A stretch of DNA of 64,000 nt from Fasciola hepatica (taxonomy: Eukaryota > Platyhelminthes > Trematoda > Plagiorchiida > Fasciolidae): positions 2,714,001 through 2,778,000 of the forward strand of contig CANUEZ040000117.1 in NCBI GenBank assembly GCA_948099385.1. The letters are read 5' to 3'. Positions 26,201-39,394 of this stretch are shown here, piece by piece (positions within the stretch are counted from its first letter, which is position 1; every line of letters begins with the position of its first letter). Under the pieces are notes generated by a model. It was given only the letters and a program-made list of their open reading frames with translations, was not told the DNA's origin and did no database searches. The position numbers and the translations under genes were made by a program.

Positions 26201-28140
26201 AACTTTCAAATGCCTTTTCTTTGTCGGTAGAGATTCATTCATTCACAAGCTGGAGTATGTTTAAAAACAGCAAGTGCCAAATAATCGAGGTTTAATTCAG
26301 CCATCTATTGAGTTTTGAAGTGTTATCGATTATGATGGAATTAGGTAGATCTGTGGTCTCTCTCACCCTGTACACCTTTCAATTTTATGACTAAAAATCA
26401 GCTTTCCGAAAACTATGATGCAAGTAGTTGAATACGTCCGACGTCCAGATCAATACGAAGTAATGCGCAAAATTAGAAAATGAAGTAAAAACTAGGTAAG
26501 GTTTACTCTGCGACACAACACTCGAATGTCGATTATACGATAATGCCAGCTACGTAGAATAACTCATGGTTTCTTTCAGGAAGTTCAACAATGTGTCCTT
26601 TCTAAGCAAATGATGGAAAGTTTTACCAATAAAAATAAAGTTTGCAAGGGGAAGCTGATTGCATAAAGGCGAATGAGAAAAAAAGGTCAAGCAGGTAAAC
26701 AACATTCCCTCTGTGATCATAGACGACGATGATAGACAATTGAATCGCGTAGGTGCGGTCAAATTCCCTGAGCTACAAATCCGAAGACGTGTCATCTGAG
26801 ACGGACACCAAACAGTCCGGTTGCTCAGAGTGTGTGACTAATAGGGCTTCATGGGCCGGTTAGCTTACCTTCTAGTGCCACGGGAAAGAATTGTGCTAGC
26901 ACCGGGCAGAGACAAAGCAGACGGTATTTGGAAAACAGACAAAACCCCTTCGAAAACATCTACGAAAACAGTGTGGTCAGACGTATTGGACTACTCAGAA
27001 CAAAAGAACAATTTTCAAGCCCACTTTTTGTTATTTAATTCCTTGGGCTCGACTTTGACCATGTAAATTTGTTTCCCTGGTATTAAGCTGGACTAATAAA
27101 GCACAAAGTTTCTCTAATTTTTACCTTTACCTAATATTTAGTTTTTACCTGCTCTTCGTGCTTAGATGGTCTCTGATTGCATTTTGCCAATACGTGAATC
27201 GGTCATAAAGTTACTCGATTGGTACTACGAAATATATGATACAACTAGCACACATGGTTGTTGTTCTGAACCGTTCCACAAACTGGTGTGAGCAGTCAAT
27301 TCTACCTGCGAACGATGTCACTTTATTGGTACGAAATAGATTATTTATATAAAATATGCAGTGACCATAATCAGGTCCTTGCCGGTATACTTATTGGTTC
27401 AGAGGTCATTGACCAGAGCTTCTCCTAACTGGCCGATCTGATTGCAACCCGATTGGCTGATTCGGATCCGATCGATCCAGTTACCAGTTGTATCTTGATT
27501 TGTTTGTCACTCGGCTTTGCTGATCCAAGTCTTGTTCACGATTCTGGAAGAGTATTAACGTACTGTCTGCCTGCTAAATCATCGATCTGCTTCGTGGAGT
27601 CCAACTTTGTCCTTCATTCTGAACAGGCAAAAACGTGTTGCCCGACCACCGAACACGAGCTTTTTCCTTCCAATCTAGTGGAGGCTTCTTTTGTGACCTC
27701 AGTCTTGGCAGAATTGATAAACATGTTCGGAGACCAATGACAGTTTCCCTTCCATGAAAGTATGGTCTTTGGATGACGGAAGAAAATAACCAAAATATAA
27801 TTAACGGAAGAAAAGCAAACTGCCTGGATCAATACTGTTATTGTGTGGATCTGTTATCTGTTGAATTTATGCAACCAAATTTGTTCATAAGTTCCTGATT
27901 GTTTAGCATGAAGTACACATCACATACATTTTATCAATAACCAAGTTAACGTCATCACTGTGCCGATAATTCGGTTGGAGGCAACGCCTATACGACCTAA
28001 ATAAAAAGCCTAGCGATTGGCAACCTATCAAAACACCGTTCTGAAATATAAACAATAATAATAACCTAAACCCTTGGGAGATTTAGTTATCTGCAAGCTG
28101 TTATAGGTCCCCATTTGTTGTGCCTCGTGTTTCTATGCAA
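23240..28140. other. No gene recognised; one G-rich patch
   Basis: No recognisable gene. The longest frame is 95 codons, or about 104 without a start (about 27,430-27,740 plus); its composition is even but it has no known domain. At 26,560-26,658 a pyrimidine-rich AG acceptor is followed by 28 open codons and TAA, which could be a small terminal exon but cannot be supported alone. A G-rich run lies at 24,601-24,628. Confidence 0.45.
24601..24628 (+). other. G-rich run, possible G-quadruplex
   Basis: G6, G5 and G3 runs separated by one and nine bases. With the G6 run split in two this could supply four G-tracts, so an intramolecular quadruplex is possible. No gene is near enough to suggest a role. 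Confidence 0.3.
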
Positions 28141-28405
28141 CGATATTTTTATTCGTGGGGAGCGAGATTGGACGAAGAATCCATTTTTAGAATGGCATTT
28201 TGGTTATTTCAAAGTTATTTCGCCGCTTGGTCGAGAATAGCCTTCGGAACGGGAACGAATAGTCACAAATCTTGATTTTCGATGTAAGTCGTGTTGTGTT
28301 ATTATATCTGGATGACGGGAGAAAATTTACCTGGAAGCACAGGACCAGTTTAACTGTTGCTGTTCTCGGTTATTTTTCTGTCTTCCCGAGTCCGTTATGC
28401 ATCTT
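28140..28405 (+). repeat. Dispersed repeat family 2, copy 1
   Basis: This segment aligns by eye with segments starting at 41,246 and 51,005. Shared anchors include GGACGAAGAATCCATTTTTAG (GGACGGAGAGTCCATTTTTAG at 51,043), TTTCAAAGTTATTT, the segment ending GGAACGGGAACG, then ATATCTGGATGACGGGA (ATATCTGAATGACAAGA at 51,172) and AGGACCAGTTT. Order and spacing are kept. I see no intact frame shared by the three copies and no tRNA-like head, so the class of element is unknown; it may be a non-autonomous transposon or a fragment of a larger one. Confidence 0.65.
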
Positions 28406-28409
28406 CATG

Positions 28410-29400
28410 CTACTGGTGCTTAGTAAGGTCGCGCATCTTCAGGTTTTGTGTTGACATTTTTATTGATAGTTAATTTTAGCAATCTGCTTTTATAAACCTT
28501 TTTCCTTAGAAGATACCTTTGCAAAGTTCACTGTGTGGAATTGAAAGTCGCCGTATGAAGTGGACCAGCCGGGAAGAGATTGAGCACACCGAACTCTAGT
28601 AATCCGTTCCCAAAAGTTCCCCATTCGTAGTCTCCCAGGGTCCTTCCCAAGCCAACCAGGTTCCGATCAGAAATAAAAAAGAAAAAAGTGGTGTCTGCAT
28701 CCAGGGATAAAGTCAATCCACTGATTTGTTCCTTTGGAGTTTTCAGTAGAAGCTCCGGTGCACTTAAGGCTGTCGCAATTTAGTTGATGAGGCTAAAACT
28801 GTCAACACCATTATTGTTCCTCTTGTAGCCCACACAAGTTGTTGCTATTTTCCACAGACGATGTGAGCACAAAATATCCGCTTCCATTCCCGTTCCAAAA
28901 CTTGATAAAGTAGACCACGGCTTCCAATACCGTCGGTATATTACACCATTAGACAACCGTTGATGACAAAGGTGGATATTCCCAAAACCATAAAATGCTA
29001 CAATCAGTAGACATTTGAAGATCAAACTGGCATAGTTCTCTGGACAAGGGTTTTCTGCGACAAGCGTTACTCAAAATCTCTCGACAATCTACAAAACATT
29101 TATTCGAAATATTCGCGAAAATATGGTATCACAAAAATGCTCAACTCCCAAAATATTTAAGCTTCAGACTTGGATAAGCCTGGTTTCAGCCTTGTGGTAA
29201 TAAAACATCCAAGGAATGCTGGTTTTGATCGGCTTGGGTGCGAAGAAGTATAGGGTAAACCTTAGTACATCAGTGTTCATATTTTGCAATCGGGGGGCAT
29301 GGAAATGTCATTAGGAATCGTTATGGTTGTCCATCTACTTGAGTTGCTTATACTAAAACCAACAAGGCTTAGAAAGTATGAAGGTGTCTGAACAGGAAAT
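28410..29400. other. No gene recognised
   Basis: Longest frame 81 codons. No motif, tandem array or RNA gene recognised. Confidence 0.5.
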
Positions 29401-29539
29401 TGTTTCGGTGACCGTGAATTCTTTGTGTGGTTGACTGTCCTTTTGGACTCCACGTTTCACGCGCAAACCGCAGGTCATCCGACTAACCTGCACTCGGATG
29501 CACCAGACTCGAGCTTCTCTCTTGTTAGAGCTCATCAAT

Positions 29540-29640
29540 GGTGCATATCCTCCGCCACATCCAGGGTATGAACCCGGTCCCTTTCAGCTCGAAGGCGTGT
29601 GTGTTACCAATGCGCCACCCCGCTCCCATCCGAGCTTGTA
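29540..29640 (-). mobile_element. tRNA-derived SINE head, unrelated family
   Basis: Reading the minus strand, an A box (GTGGCGCATTGGTAAC, plus-strand 29,603-29,618) is followed at tRNA-like distance by a B box (CCGGGTTCATACCCT, plus-strand 29,562-29,576). Both are close to consensus, so this head derives from a tRNA gene. The arms do not pair well enough for a working tRNA. GC-rich sequence continues on the 3' side to about 29,400 and may be the SINE body. No other copy was found in the window. Confidence 0.55.
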
Positions 29641-29879
29641 CTGATGTCGACCTCTATGATAGCCAGAAATGCCCGACAGCTTCAAAGGAATTCGCACAAA
29701 CCATCACGCCGACTGATGTGCGCGCCCATAAATCCGCGTGAACCTTGTATGTGAGTGCCATTACTGTCAACGTGAACTAGGCTAAACTCCATAAAAGCAG
29801 TAAAGGAATGTTTTCAGACTGTTAATCCCGAGAATGTTTTATTTTTCGCCAGCATTCCACTTTCATTGCGGTTGATTGG

Positions 29880-30870
29880 CATACACCAAGTGACGGATAA
29901 AATGCCATCATCGTGTTCTGTTTGTCACTGAGGTGAACTCTAACCCCGAAGGGTTTTGGGTGGAGCGCAAAATGTACGCACCATGAAACTTTGTGAGCAA
30001 ATCCAGATTATTTGATTTCAATATAATTGTGTCTGGGCTAGTTTAATTAGGACAATTAGGCACGGGCGAGAATGTGACTATCATTTAAATAAACGACAGA
30101 ATACAATGGGATCAGAAAAAATTACCGTTGACCCAAAACAGTCTCTTTACTGAGCCGGACCATAGAAAGACCACAAGCCGGGTGTCTACCCAATAACCTG
30201 TAAAAAATGAGGTAGCAACAGAACTTATCATGATTTTCCTGTTTTGCTCATGATACTTTACAATTGAAAATTCATTATTCAGTTATTTATGTCAATAAAG
30301 TGAATCCGGAAGCCTCAAGCTTCCAGTAAGAATGGAAACTACATGCTTACTTGGTTTCATGCTCTTCTAATTGTGTTGACTATCACTATATGCAAAACAG
30401 CTTGCAATCCATAGGAAACGTGACAATCTTGGTAGTTAGCTTAGTTTCAGTAATAATACCTATGAGATAAAACCATTAGATCGACTACCAATCTGATAAC
30501 TTCCCTCGTCCTGGATTTGCCAACGCCCAGTGCTATGTAAACTAGAATCGAGGAATGAATATCCAAATATTTCCCGTTATCCCAGAGGCGTGGTGCGTTG
30601 AACCAATCACATAGTCTATGTATTTATGCATGAATTCAGGTCAGTTTTTCTTGGTTGCTATGGCAATGTCTTTAAACTGGGTACATGAGCTTTATTTATA
30701 TAAGACTTTCCATGAATAATGTAGGGTGCAAGCGAATAATTGTTTACGCACGCCAGAAAAACCATGCAATGATGGAGTGGGTACAACTGGTTGTGAGAAA
30801 TAAGTCGAATTTATCGTACCGTCAGTTGCCGAATTTGCTGAATGACTCCGCTGAAGTTACTTGTTTCGGA
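29880..30870 (+). repeat. Dispersed repeat family 3, copy 1
   Basis: This segment aligns in order with 38,220-39,390. Anchors: TGACGGATAAAATG…CATC at 29,892 against 38,236; GCGCAAAATGTACGCACC and ATGAAACTTTGTGAGCAA at 29,965 against 38,311; GGATTTGCCAACGCCC at 30,514 against 39,071; ATCCCAGAGGCGTGGTG near 30,580 against 39,137; and AATTGTTTACG near 30,735 against 39,273. The second copy is about 210 bases longer between the second and third anchors. On the minus strand parts of both copies give a similar peptide around ATKK and IPRF.FT, so it may be a degraded coding repeat. No class could be assigned. Confidence 0.65.
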
Positions 30871-30874
30871 TCTA

Positions 30875-31845
30875 GGTATTGAGCTAGATGCATCAGGTGA
30901 AACTTTCCACCCGTAGGACGATTGTCCTAATCAAGGAATCCTTCAGAACCGAGTGGAAAAGCTTTTGTTACGGTATTGTGAAGAAATCCATAGAGGTTGA
31001 TGCCTTTGGTGCTTCTTGGTACACATTCTGCTGCAATAACCAACCAGTACGGCAACCGGTTTCGAAGCACTTTACACAATAATCCTCATCAGAGAGTACT
31101 GGCGAGATACCACCAGTAAGGGAACGAACTAAAGTTGCCACTTTAAGCGGTCCGGAATGAAATATTTCTTAAAATTGACACAATTCTCCGCGGAATCGTA
31201 GTCTCTGCTTTTCACTTCAATGCATCTCTCGCTAATAAGACGGCGCATAGTGGAAAGCAAAAGTTTCGTTTTATTTTAGGTTCGTTGTCAAAACATTTAC
31301 TGCAGAAAACTAGATAACTTTCATGCTTCACTGCAGTACCTGTATTAATTGCGTCACAAAGATCCATTGATCTAACTCAATCCTCATTCTGATAGTGAAA
31401 TGCCACCTAACAAATGTTGATTGTAAAGCTAAGCGGATCGCATTTCGAGACTTTGTAAATATAGATGGTAAAGAAAAGATTGAGGATTTGCTCAAACTTT
31501 TGACTGGGATTACTGAGTGGACGAGTGATGGGCATGCCGAGGACAAGTCACGAAAATAGCTTTATCTTCGTCGCTTTAAAATCATTTCGAAAGTATGCCG
31601 ACGGTCGGTATTTTAGTCATCGTGAATAAATTCATCATTTATAATTAACGATAGAACAATTACTGACCTGAATAAGTAATTACCCCTTTGTTCTCACTCC
31701 GTACTGACAAATTAGGAAGATCACGATCCCCACTCTATCTTACACCTAATTTCATTTTTCTGATACGTGATCGATACTTAACTTTGCTCTGACCTACTCG
31801 ATCTATCTTAGATTTCACCTAGTTTAGTTCACGGCAGCTTTTGAC
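30875..31845. other. No gene recognised
   Basis: Short frames only (up to 72 codons) and no motif recognised. Confidence 0.5.
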
Positions 31846-31849
31846 GTGG

Positions 31850-32545
31850 TGTGATGACTTGCGTGCCTACACGGCCAAAACTGCTAAGCTGGATGGCCTT
31901 CTAAAGCTGAAGATGCAGTTGTGCTTGGAGGGTCAGAGGGTAAAGGCCAGACAAAATCCCGTCTCAGAACCAGTTTGTCGGTAACATCTGGTTTCATCCA
32001 TTACGTCCTTGGAGAGGACAGACCGGCGAATAAAAACAAAGAAAAGCAGTTTGCCGGTCAAAAAGCCTCTACTAGATGAAAGTAGGAGTGGAGTACTTGG
32101 GGTTCTGCTTGATGGTAGAAGTCATCGCACTGCTTTGGGCAGCTTTCGCCCGCCCAAGCTGGGCAGCCTCAGGCCCAATGGATTTTACCCCTTCCGCGTT
32201 CTACTTGGTCCTTTACGCACGTGTGACCAAAGATTCCGAAAACCGGGTCGATAATAAAGCTCCGGAAAAGACAAGACAGAATGGGTGCGACAACTGAGTC
32301 TCACGTGACAGACCAGAAGGAGTTCCTTCACTGGTGCTTTGGCCAGTTTCTCGAGCTGGGTTAACGCACCACTCCCTTGTAGGTCGGACTTTTCAGTAAA
32401 AGCTCCCGTTAGGGTTCCCAAAGAAAAATCTCTTTTGCGATGTAGGCACTTGCGAAGTATGACTTGCCCAGAAATATCCAGCCGTCCTTCAGGAAACATC
32501 TATTTCTCTGCTCTTCATCCTTCATGCCCAAATTCCAAATAGATA
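31850..32545. other. GC-rich block with overlapping open frames, unidentified
   Basis: This block is clearly richer in G and C than its neighbours and holds several overlapping frames. The plus strand has 81 codons (32,009-32,254), 73 codons (32,076-32,297) and 67 codons (32,339-32,542); the minus strand has 104 codons (32,185-32,499). No frame contains a domain I recognise. The sharp composition change suggests an inserted repeat or an old exon. The minus-strand frame has the most protein-like composition, but this is only an impression. Confidence 0.35.
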
Positions 32546-32549
32546 CAAG

Positions 32550-32980
32550 AAGATGTTATCAAATCTATCCTTAAGTGGATAGAAATCATTATTATTACAA
32601 CTTGCTGAGAAAGGTGGCTTTACGGGATGTTTTGATACTTTATAGTTATTTATCACATGTCAGCACGTAGTCTGAAAAAAGGTAAAATCCTGTCGCTGTG
32701 TTCTTTACTTCACTTTGGATCTTCCTATCCAAGTCAGCAATCCGAATGGAGCAAATTTTGGAAGTGCTGTGCTTGACCAGAACTCTATCAAATACTTCAG
32801 TTGTTAGGGCTTTACGCATTACCTTCTGCCACAGTTGGGTGAGAAGTGAATACCTGACAGAAATTCAATAAATCCCAGACAAATTGCTGAGTCTCCGTGA
32901 CGTTTTTATCACAAGCGAAAACACTAGTGCTGAAAGAAAATTCACTGATGTGTTTTAAGTAGCTTTGTAGGTAAAGATTT
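32550..32980. other. No gene recognised
   Basis: AT-rich spacer between the GC-rich block and the (TA)n tract; nothing recognised. Confidence 0.5.
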
Positions 32981-32982
32981 CG

Positions 32983-32984
<2 letters not shown>

Positions 32985-33046
<62 letters not shown>
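32985..33046. repeat. (TA)31 microsatellite
   Basis: Uninterrupted alternating TA over about 62 bases. Self-complementary, so able to extrude as a cruciform and prone to length change. Confidence 0.95.
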
Positions 33047-33049
<3 letters not shown>

Positions 33050-36000
33050 AGGCTGGAGAGCCAACAGTTGTTTTCAAGGAATCTAACACATGATCCTACA
33101 GCTCATACGCTTGAGGTGACACTTTCCCAAGGGACATCATTTATCCATTCTCTGAGACCACTTTGTTTAATATTGATTTATTACATACCCCATACATTGT
33201 CGGGTTTATCACAAAGTAAGCAACGGGGATGGGTTGGGGGTAGATCTGATAGTTCAGTGACAATTGCGGCAAAAAATTCGTATCAAAAGTCTTTTGCGTT
33301 ATTCAGGCGATGGAAGAAACTTATCAGTCCCAGTGTTGGATTATAAAATGCGACTGAATCGTTTGTTTAAGTCTAGGTTTTGATGTGTTTCAACAAAGTA
33401 TTTGGCTGATATGTGTTCGCTTTAGTATACAATTAATATGCCTTACACCAAAATCTCCGGGCGCATCGTTTGAGGTTATAATTCAGCCCACGGCTGCATG
33501 TCATATACAGTTCTCACCGTGGATAATGACATCCCGGTTGGACTTATGTTAGTTCGCCGTGGAGCCTTTACTTGGAAGAATGTACAATATCTTCCAGTAG
33601 ACAAAAGAGAAGATGGAATATTATTTCAGTTACTTATTCACATATGAATAAGCATATTTAACATTCGCAGTGGAAAAAGGCTAACGGATGCATTACTTGC
33701 TTGCACTTTGTAGAAAGGAAGTCAAGTTTAGTGGATCCATTCGTGCTTAACTAACTGTATAATTCAACCACCGGATAATAAAAGACAGAGTAAGTCCAGC
33801 GATTCAGGCTGACTGGTTCTGTAGAACACATCTGAGTGCAGAAAAGTTGTCAATTACCGTTGCATTCGACGAGTGATCTACCAAAACGGGGAACATAGAT
33901 TCTCATTAGTTTTGCCACTCTAACTTCCTAGAGTTCGCATCTGCCTTCGTTGCAACGAACCTCTATGTTTACATCATCAGTCCCTTATCCATTTGTATGC
34001 CTTCTCAGCTGCTCTAAAATGATTCTGATCCATTTAGAATGTTTTCATTACCTTCGGTTCACTCAAAGTACAATGAGAATTTTTCATGAGAAATGGTTAG
34101 CGTGTGGCCGACGAATCATTTTGATCCAAGCCGTCGGGGACCCTAAGCCTGGGTACACCAAACAAAAGTCCCGTGTACACAGATCCGGGATCAGTCTGAT
34201 GGATTGTGAATGTTTTCTGCTAGTAAGTAACTACTTGCAAGCCCGATGAAGCAGTTGTAAATCTTTTGGCTGCTTCCAATGGTGATTCACGCACTACTTC
34301 TCTATGATGAATTATTTTGTGAATAACTGGTTCTTTTTGCCATGAGGACGGGTCTCGGAGATGATTACTTTTACCGGTGCTATTTATTACATATCTGGAA
34401 ATGAATTTGTAACGCTTTTAGGCAGAGCATCTCCATTTTAATTTTTCGTTATCGGTGACCTTTGGAAAAAAAATCCCGATCAGCCTGAACCCAATATACA
34501 AACAAGCCTACTCAAGTTGAGTCTAGTTTAGGCTCTACTTAACCGCGGCTGAATTTCCAGCTCCTACCTAGTTACTCCCAGTTACATATTACGAGTACAT
34601 AAAATGGACCATTCCTCATCTCCACTCAGCGTTGGATTTTCTTCTTCAGTGAAAGCTTCAGGCTAGTAAAAAAAAACGGGCTAGCTTTGATACCACGGAA
34701 TGCTTACTGACTTTGTTTCGAAAAAAATCATTGTTATGAACTGGCCGTATAAAATATATTTACTGAGGCCTAGGCAAAGCAAGTTAAATTCGTCAACCGA
34801 TATCTGCAGGGAAATAAACCAAGCTTTAACTTTTGTTCTTATCAAGACTGAAGTAATTGATTTCTGGGTAAAACAGCTATCTCTAGATACACACTACAGG
34901 GATAAAACAATGAGATGAAAGTCTTTACTAAACATGTGAAGATGATTTTATCAGAGCAAGAACAAGCTTCATCACAGGGTAGGGTAAAATCAACCCTTTT
35001 TTAATGCCGTGGCTATTTGGTATTGTATATGGCTCGAAACCTGTAAATATGATTACTCATGTCAAAGTTGACTTATTGACTTGCATTGTACATGGTGTCT
35101 TCGTTTATTCCTCGTTACCCATATTTCAGGAACATCGGTGAACATGGTTACCGAAGAACCTAGTATCTTTCCGGAAGCTCCAGTGACCAGTAATGACTCT
35201 CCATGTTCGTAACCATAACCAATTTCTGTAATGCATGCCATGAAATATAGACTAGATATTTTCTTCTATTTCGTCTTCTGTCACAATACTACTCAAACGC
35301 CTGAAGGAAGTAAACATAAAAAATTCGTAGACAATCTGGACTCATTATGGTAGGACGGCTATTGTGATTCCGACCATTGAGTGTGTACCCCATCCATCCC
35401 GTTATCCAATCCGAGTGTGACTGGCAATCTTGGACCTTTGCGTTGATTTTACTCGATTGAATGTCTTTCGATGTCCAAAGTAATGTCATTGTGCTGAACA
35501 AACTTCCACCTGACTGCTTGTAAACAGTTGAGAAGATGGCGCAAAGCAATTGAGTTCAGTGTGTCCTGCGATGATGCTTGTTCCTGCTGTCATGAAATTT
35601 CTAAGAGGGAACTGAATGTATGAAATAGCAAAACAAGACATAAGAAAAATTGTTAGTATAATTTGCAGCTTGCGAGTGGAGGGCCAATTATGCAACTCAC
35701 TCAGGCGTTCCAGTAGAATAGTTTGAAAAGACTGATTAGGCAGGTTGTGTCGAAAACCGCATACTCCTCATATCTGATACGTATACGATCACCATGCTCG
35801 AACTAGACAGAGATACAAGTAGAAACCAAAAACGGAGATAGGAAGGGGCCTATTAGGACACCTTGTGTGTTTGTGAGCATTTAGGAGTTTCCACTTCGAA
35901 ATCACTTAAACGGTTGCCTGCAGGAAAATTAACTAAACAACAAGTGCTCACGGTTTGACTGGATTTCGCTATCATTCATGATACATAAGCGCTTAAATCT

Positions 36001-38215
36001 GTATACAGAGTTTAATCGATTGCTGTATTTGAAAAAAACTCAAACCATATCGTCCTACATTTGTGATTCAGTGATAGCAGATCCCAAAGCATTAGGGAAA
36101 CGAGCGCATCAAGGATCAAACGGGAAGTACAGTAGGAAAATTCGCTGGGTCAACCCCATCAAGCTGGGGAGATATTCTTTGTAGTAGCGTTATTATAGGC
36201 AAACTTAGGGAAACGGAAGTGCATACTACGGCGCGAAATGTATTCGTTCGTGTTTGGTAACATTTCAAGGGAGGCCACTCCCCCGTACTCACGGTTTTTC
36301 ATCTCAGTTTATCATCGGTAAAAGAGGTTGAACACTACAGGACGGTTTTTTTACATCAAGCCTTAGTGTCAGGGGGTAAGTTGGACCAAGCTAGACTAGT
36401 GAATTTTGCGGCACAAGCAGCTTCACTTCATTCATACCCATGAAAGCTTACCTTCAACCCAAGCTGAATTGAGCTGCGATTTTAGCTAAGCAAGTACGCC
36501 CTCATTTTCCTTGAAGATAGAGGGATCTGAGTATTTCCCGTTTACAGCAATAATATTTGGATAGTGAAAAAGCACCCAATCCTTCCGAAGGTTATCACAG
36601 ACCACCTCGAACATGATGGCATTTATACAAATTGAGTTGCTAAATATGCAGATCCATAGATTGGGAATCATCTTGAATCAGGGAAACACCTTGGAGTAGT
36701 GTTCCACCGTAACCTTACGCGGTCCAAACAGATTGGTTCCATTTATGTGAAAATAAGACTTTTATCTTTCTATGTTTTATCCCCTAAATTCTCTCCCGTA
36801 CCCAATCATTTCATTGAAACGGTTAGTCTTTTCGTGTGTCCCCCTTTAATAGTCGCAATACATGAACTAATGGGACGCATCGAAATCGCTCGCTGCCAGA
36901 ATTACGCAAACCGAAGTAGCGAGAAAACCAAGACTGCGGAATAATACGTTATCGTGTTGCAGGACTAGCTTGTATAAATATGCTAGATCAAAAAAACAGT
37001 TGGTAGATTAGGGCTTGGCCATTTACGGCCAGCTTTTGCTGTACCTGTTCTGAGTGATCTCGATTGCGCGAGGCTCCTCAGCGTGTGCAGCTCCGAAGCT
37101 GTACCTGGCCGTATCACGTATGATGCCTGCTGAATCACCACACCACACCTACGTCGCTGGTTATACGCTTCACCCGTCATCTTTCATCTCAATACAAACA
37201 GCCATACGCACGCCCTAGGGCATGCAGCCGTTCTACTGTTCTCTACCTGACATGGTATTTGCTCAATCCAGCTTCTGTCGTATCAGGGCTAACACAACAT
37301 GCGTAATAACGCCGATGTTCACTACCCGGTGTTACTTCAGTATTTTATCTGATCTTGCATTGTATAATTTTCATTTTTAGAGGACTTGCACATGGTTATG
37401 TGAGGGCTGAATATTCACCGTTCAAGGTGCATAAAGCAATTAATTGCTTCAATCGGATGTTTATATCATTGGTTGAGCAGATTACGTTTATAAAATGAGG
37501 ACAAGCCGTACTACAAGTTAAATGGGCTTCGAGTAATACAATTCTAATTGAGTTTTTAAAAATAATGATAGATTTGAACTATACTGAAAATCTGAATTGC
37601 TCATGCGTCTCCAGGACGTTTGACTGCCGTGGATCGCTAAAGAATCATGCCTCTATTATACCGGAAAGGCAGTACTCGAATTGGATAAAACACTATGGGC
37701 AATGTCCTCGGCAGCAACGCTTTATTTAAGTGCCTAATCATAAGAACAGTGAACCGACTTTGATGAGGAAATTGTCTAACACTGCTGCAAGATCCTAAAA
37801 TGACCTATTCCCGATTAGTATCACTAAAACAAAGTGGCGACGGGTCTTTTTTCATGACGACCGAAAAATACACCGACTCCGTGCGGATGTTGCCAAAGCA
37901 GCTAAAGCTGGTGGAAATGCCTACGGAATTAAAGTATCTACTCCATCAGTTGACCAGCGGTTGCAGCCGATTGTTTATAGTCGCGCAATCTCATCGACAA
38001 CAGAATTACCGAGTTTCTGTGCGACCAACACTCCGAGTCACATATGACCCGGCACAAATTTCTATTCTATCTACTGGTTTGTATAAACAGAAAGATGCTT
38101 TCTAACCTTGTTTGGTAGTAATGCCAAAGGCTAAATGAACAAGGCAGATTCTATTACAGTCTGAAAATAAAAATTCCCAGTCCGTCAAACCACGATTTCA
38201 CAAATCCCTATTTCG
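33050..38215. other. No gene recognised; a perfect palindrome and a GC-richer patch
   Basis: No recognisable gene. The longest frames are 101 codons (37,800-38,105 plus) and 99 codons (33,950-34,249 plus), without known domains. The patch 37,015-37,300 is GC-richer, and its minus strand has a 65-codon basic frame (36,983-37,180) typical of non-coding repeat translation. A 16-base perfect palindrome lies at 37,434-37,449. Confidence 0.45.
37434..37449. repeat. 16-base perfect palindrome
   Basis: AAGCAATTAATTGCTT equals its own reverse complement. It is short enough to occur by chance in AT-rich DNA of this length, and no flanking repeats support a role. Confidence 0.6.
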
Positions 38216-38219
38216 TGCT

Positions 38220-39390
38220 GATGGGCTCACACGAACTGACGGATATTAATAAATTCGTCGTCCTACATCTGTCCCTGAAAGAAGATTAAGTGGAAAGGCT
38301 TTTGGTAAGGAGCTCAAAATATGCATTACATGAAACTTTGTGGGCAATGCAGAATTACCTGATTTCATAAAACTATTTGTTAAGCATATAAATTCTTCAC
38401 GGACGAATGATCAACACCCTTCAAAGGGGATTATACTTGACGCAAGATATTTATGAGGTCAGACTGTAGAAATACAACGGATCGCGTGAACATGCTATTG
38501 CCAGTAACAAAAATAGCGATAACAAACCTTGTCACGTTCTTCCTGTTTTGTAAAGAATGTTTTTTCAATCAGAAATTTGTTATTTGATGATATGTAGTAG
38601 TAGTAGGGTTTGTATACTACTAAGTGAATAGGTAAGTAGCTGGACGAGGACAGCACAAGTACAGACAGTGTTGAAGCAATAATAGACGTGAACACTTCAC
38701 ACAGACTGAATTGAACAGGATGAAAAAAGCACACAAGTCACTAAAATGCATCCTCTAATCGAAATACAACCTTCTCCAACTGGACTGGACAGGCTGGAAT
38801 GCAGATGAGTATTGTTATTTCATTTGATTGATTTTGATGATTCTTGCGTACGTCTTCTAAAGCATGATGCGGTACCTGTGCGAGACCAGAAACGTCAGGA
38901 TGACAGCTGCGTGTTTGTTTGCTCCCATGCTCTCACAGTTTATTGTGGCTTATCGCCGAGTGCAAAGGAGAGTGCCATCCATCGGGAAAAAGACAACCTT
39001 GGTAGTGCGTTTGTTTTCAATAATATTAACAATGAGGGGAAAATATCAGGACAATCATCATTGCAATGACTGGATTCGCCAACGCCCTGTTAAGTGTAAA
39101 CTGAAAGCGGGGAATGAATTTTCCAACATCCACGTCATCCCAGAGGCGTAGTGGGTTAGACCATTCACGTAATCCATGTATGAATGCATGAATCTGGGCC
39201 GGTTTTTTGGTTGCCATGACAGTGTCATTGATCTGAGTATCGGGACTGTTTTTACGGTAGTGTTCAAGCAACGAATTGTTTACGAAAGCGGGAAAAATCA
39301 CTCAATGAGGAAGTGGGTGTAATTGGATGCGGGAACGAAGGTGAATGTTTCATGTCATCCATTGTCGGTAAGCTTCTTTGGCCATGCAGA
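38220..39390 (+). repeat. Dispersed repeat family 3, copy 2
   Basis: Second copy of the repeat at 29,880-30,870, in the same orientation. It keeps the same anchors in the same order but carries about 210 extra bases between the GCTCAAAATATGC anchor (38,311) and the GGATTCGCCAACGCCC anchor (39,071). A short TAG trinucleotide run at 38,594-38,606 lies within the extra sequence. The minus strand has a 91-codon frame (39,026-39,301), which is partly echoed, with stops, in copy 1. Confidence 0.65.
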
Positions 39391-39394
39391 CACA

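Noticed and set aside
26560..26658. Pyrimidine-rich acceptor followed by 28 codons and TAA, like a small last exon
   Set aside because: Too short to distinguish from chance and no upstream exon could be linked.
34380..34480. LLGRASPF…VIGDLW string resembling a LINE endonuclease GDFN block
   Set aside because: The key FN residues are absent, a stop interrupts, and no other endonuclease block is seen nearby.
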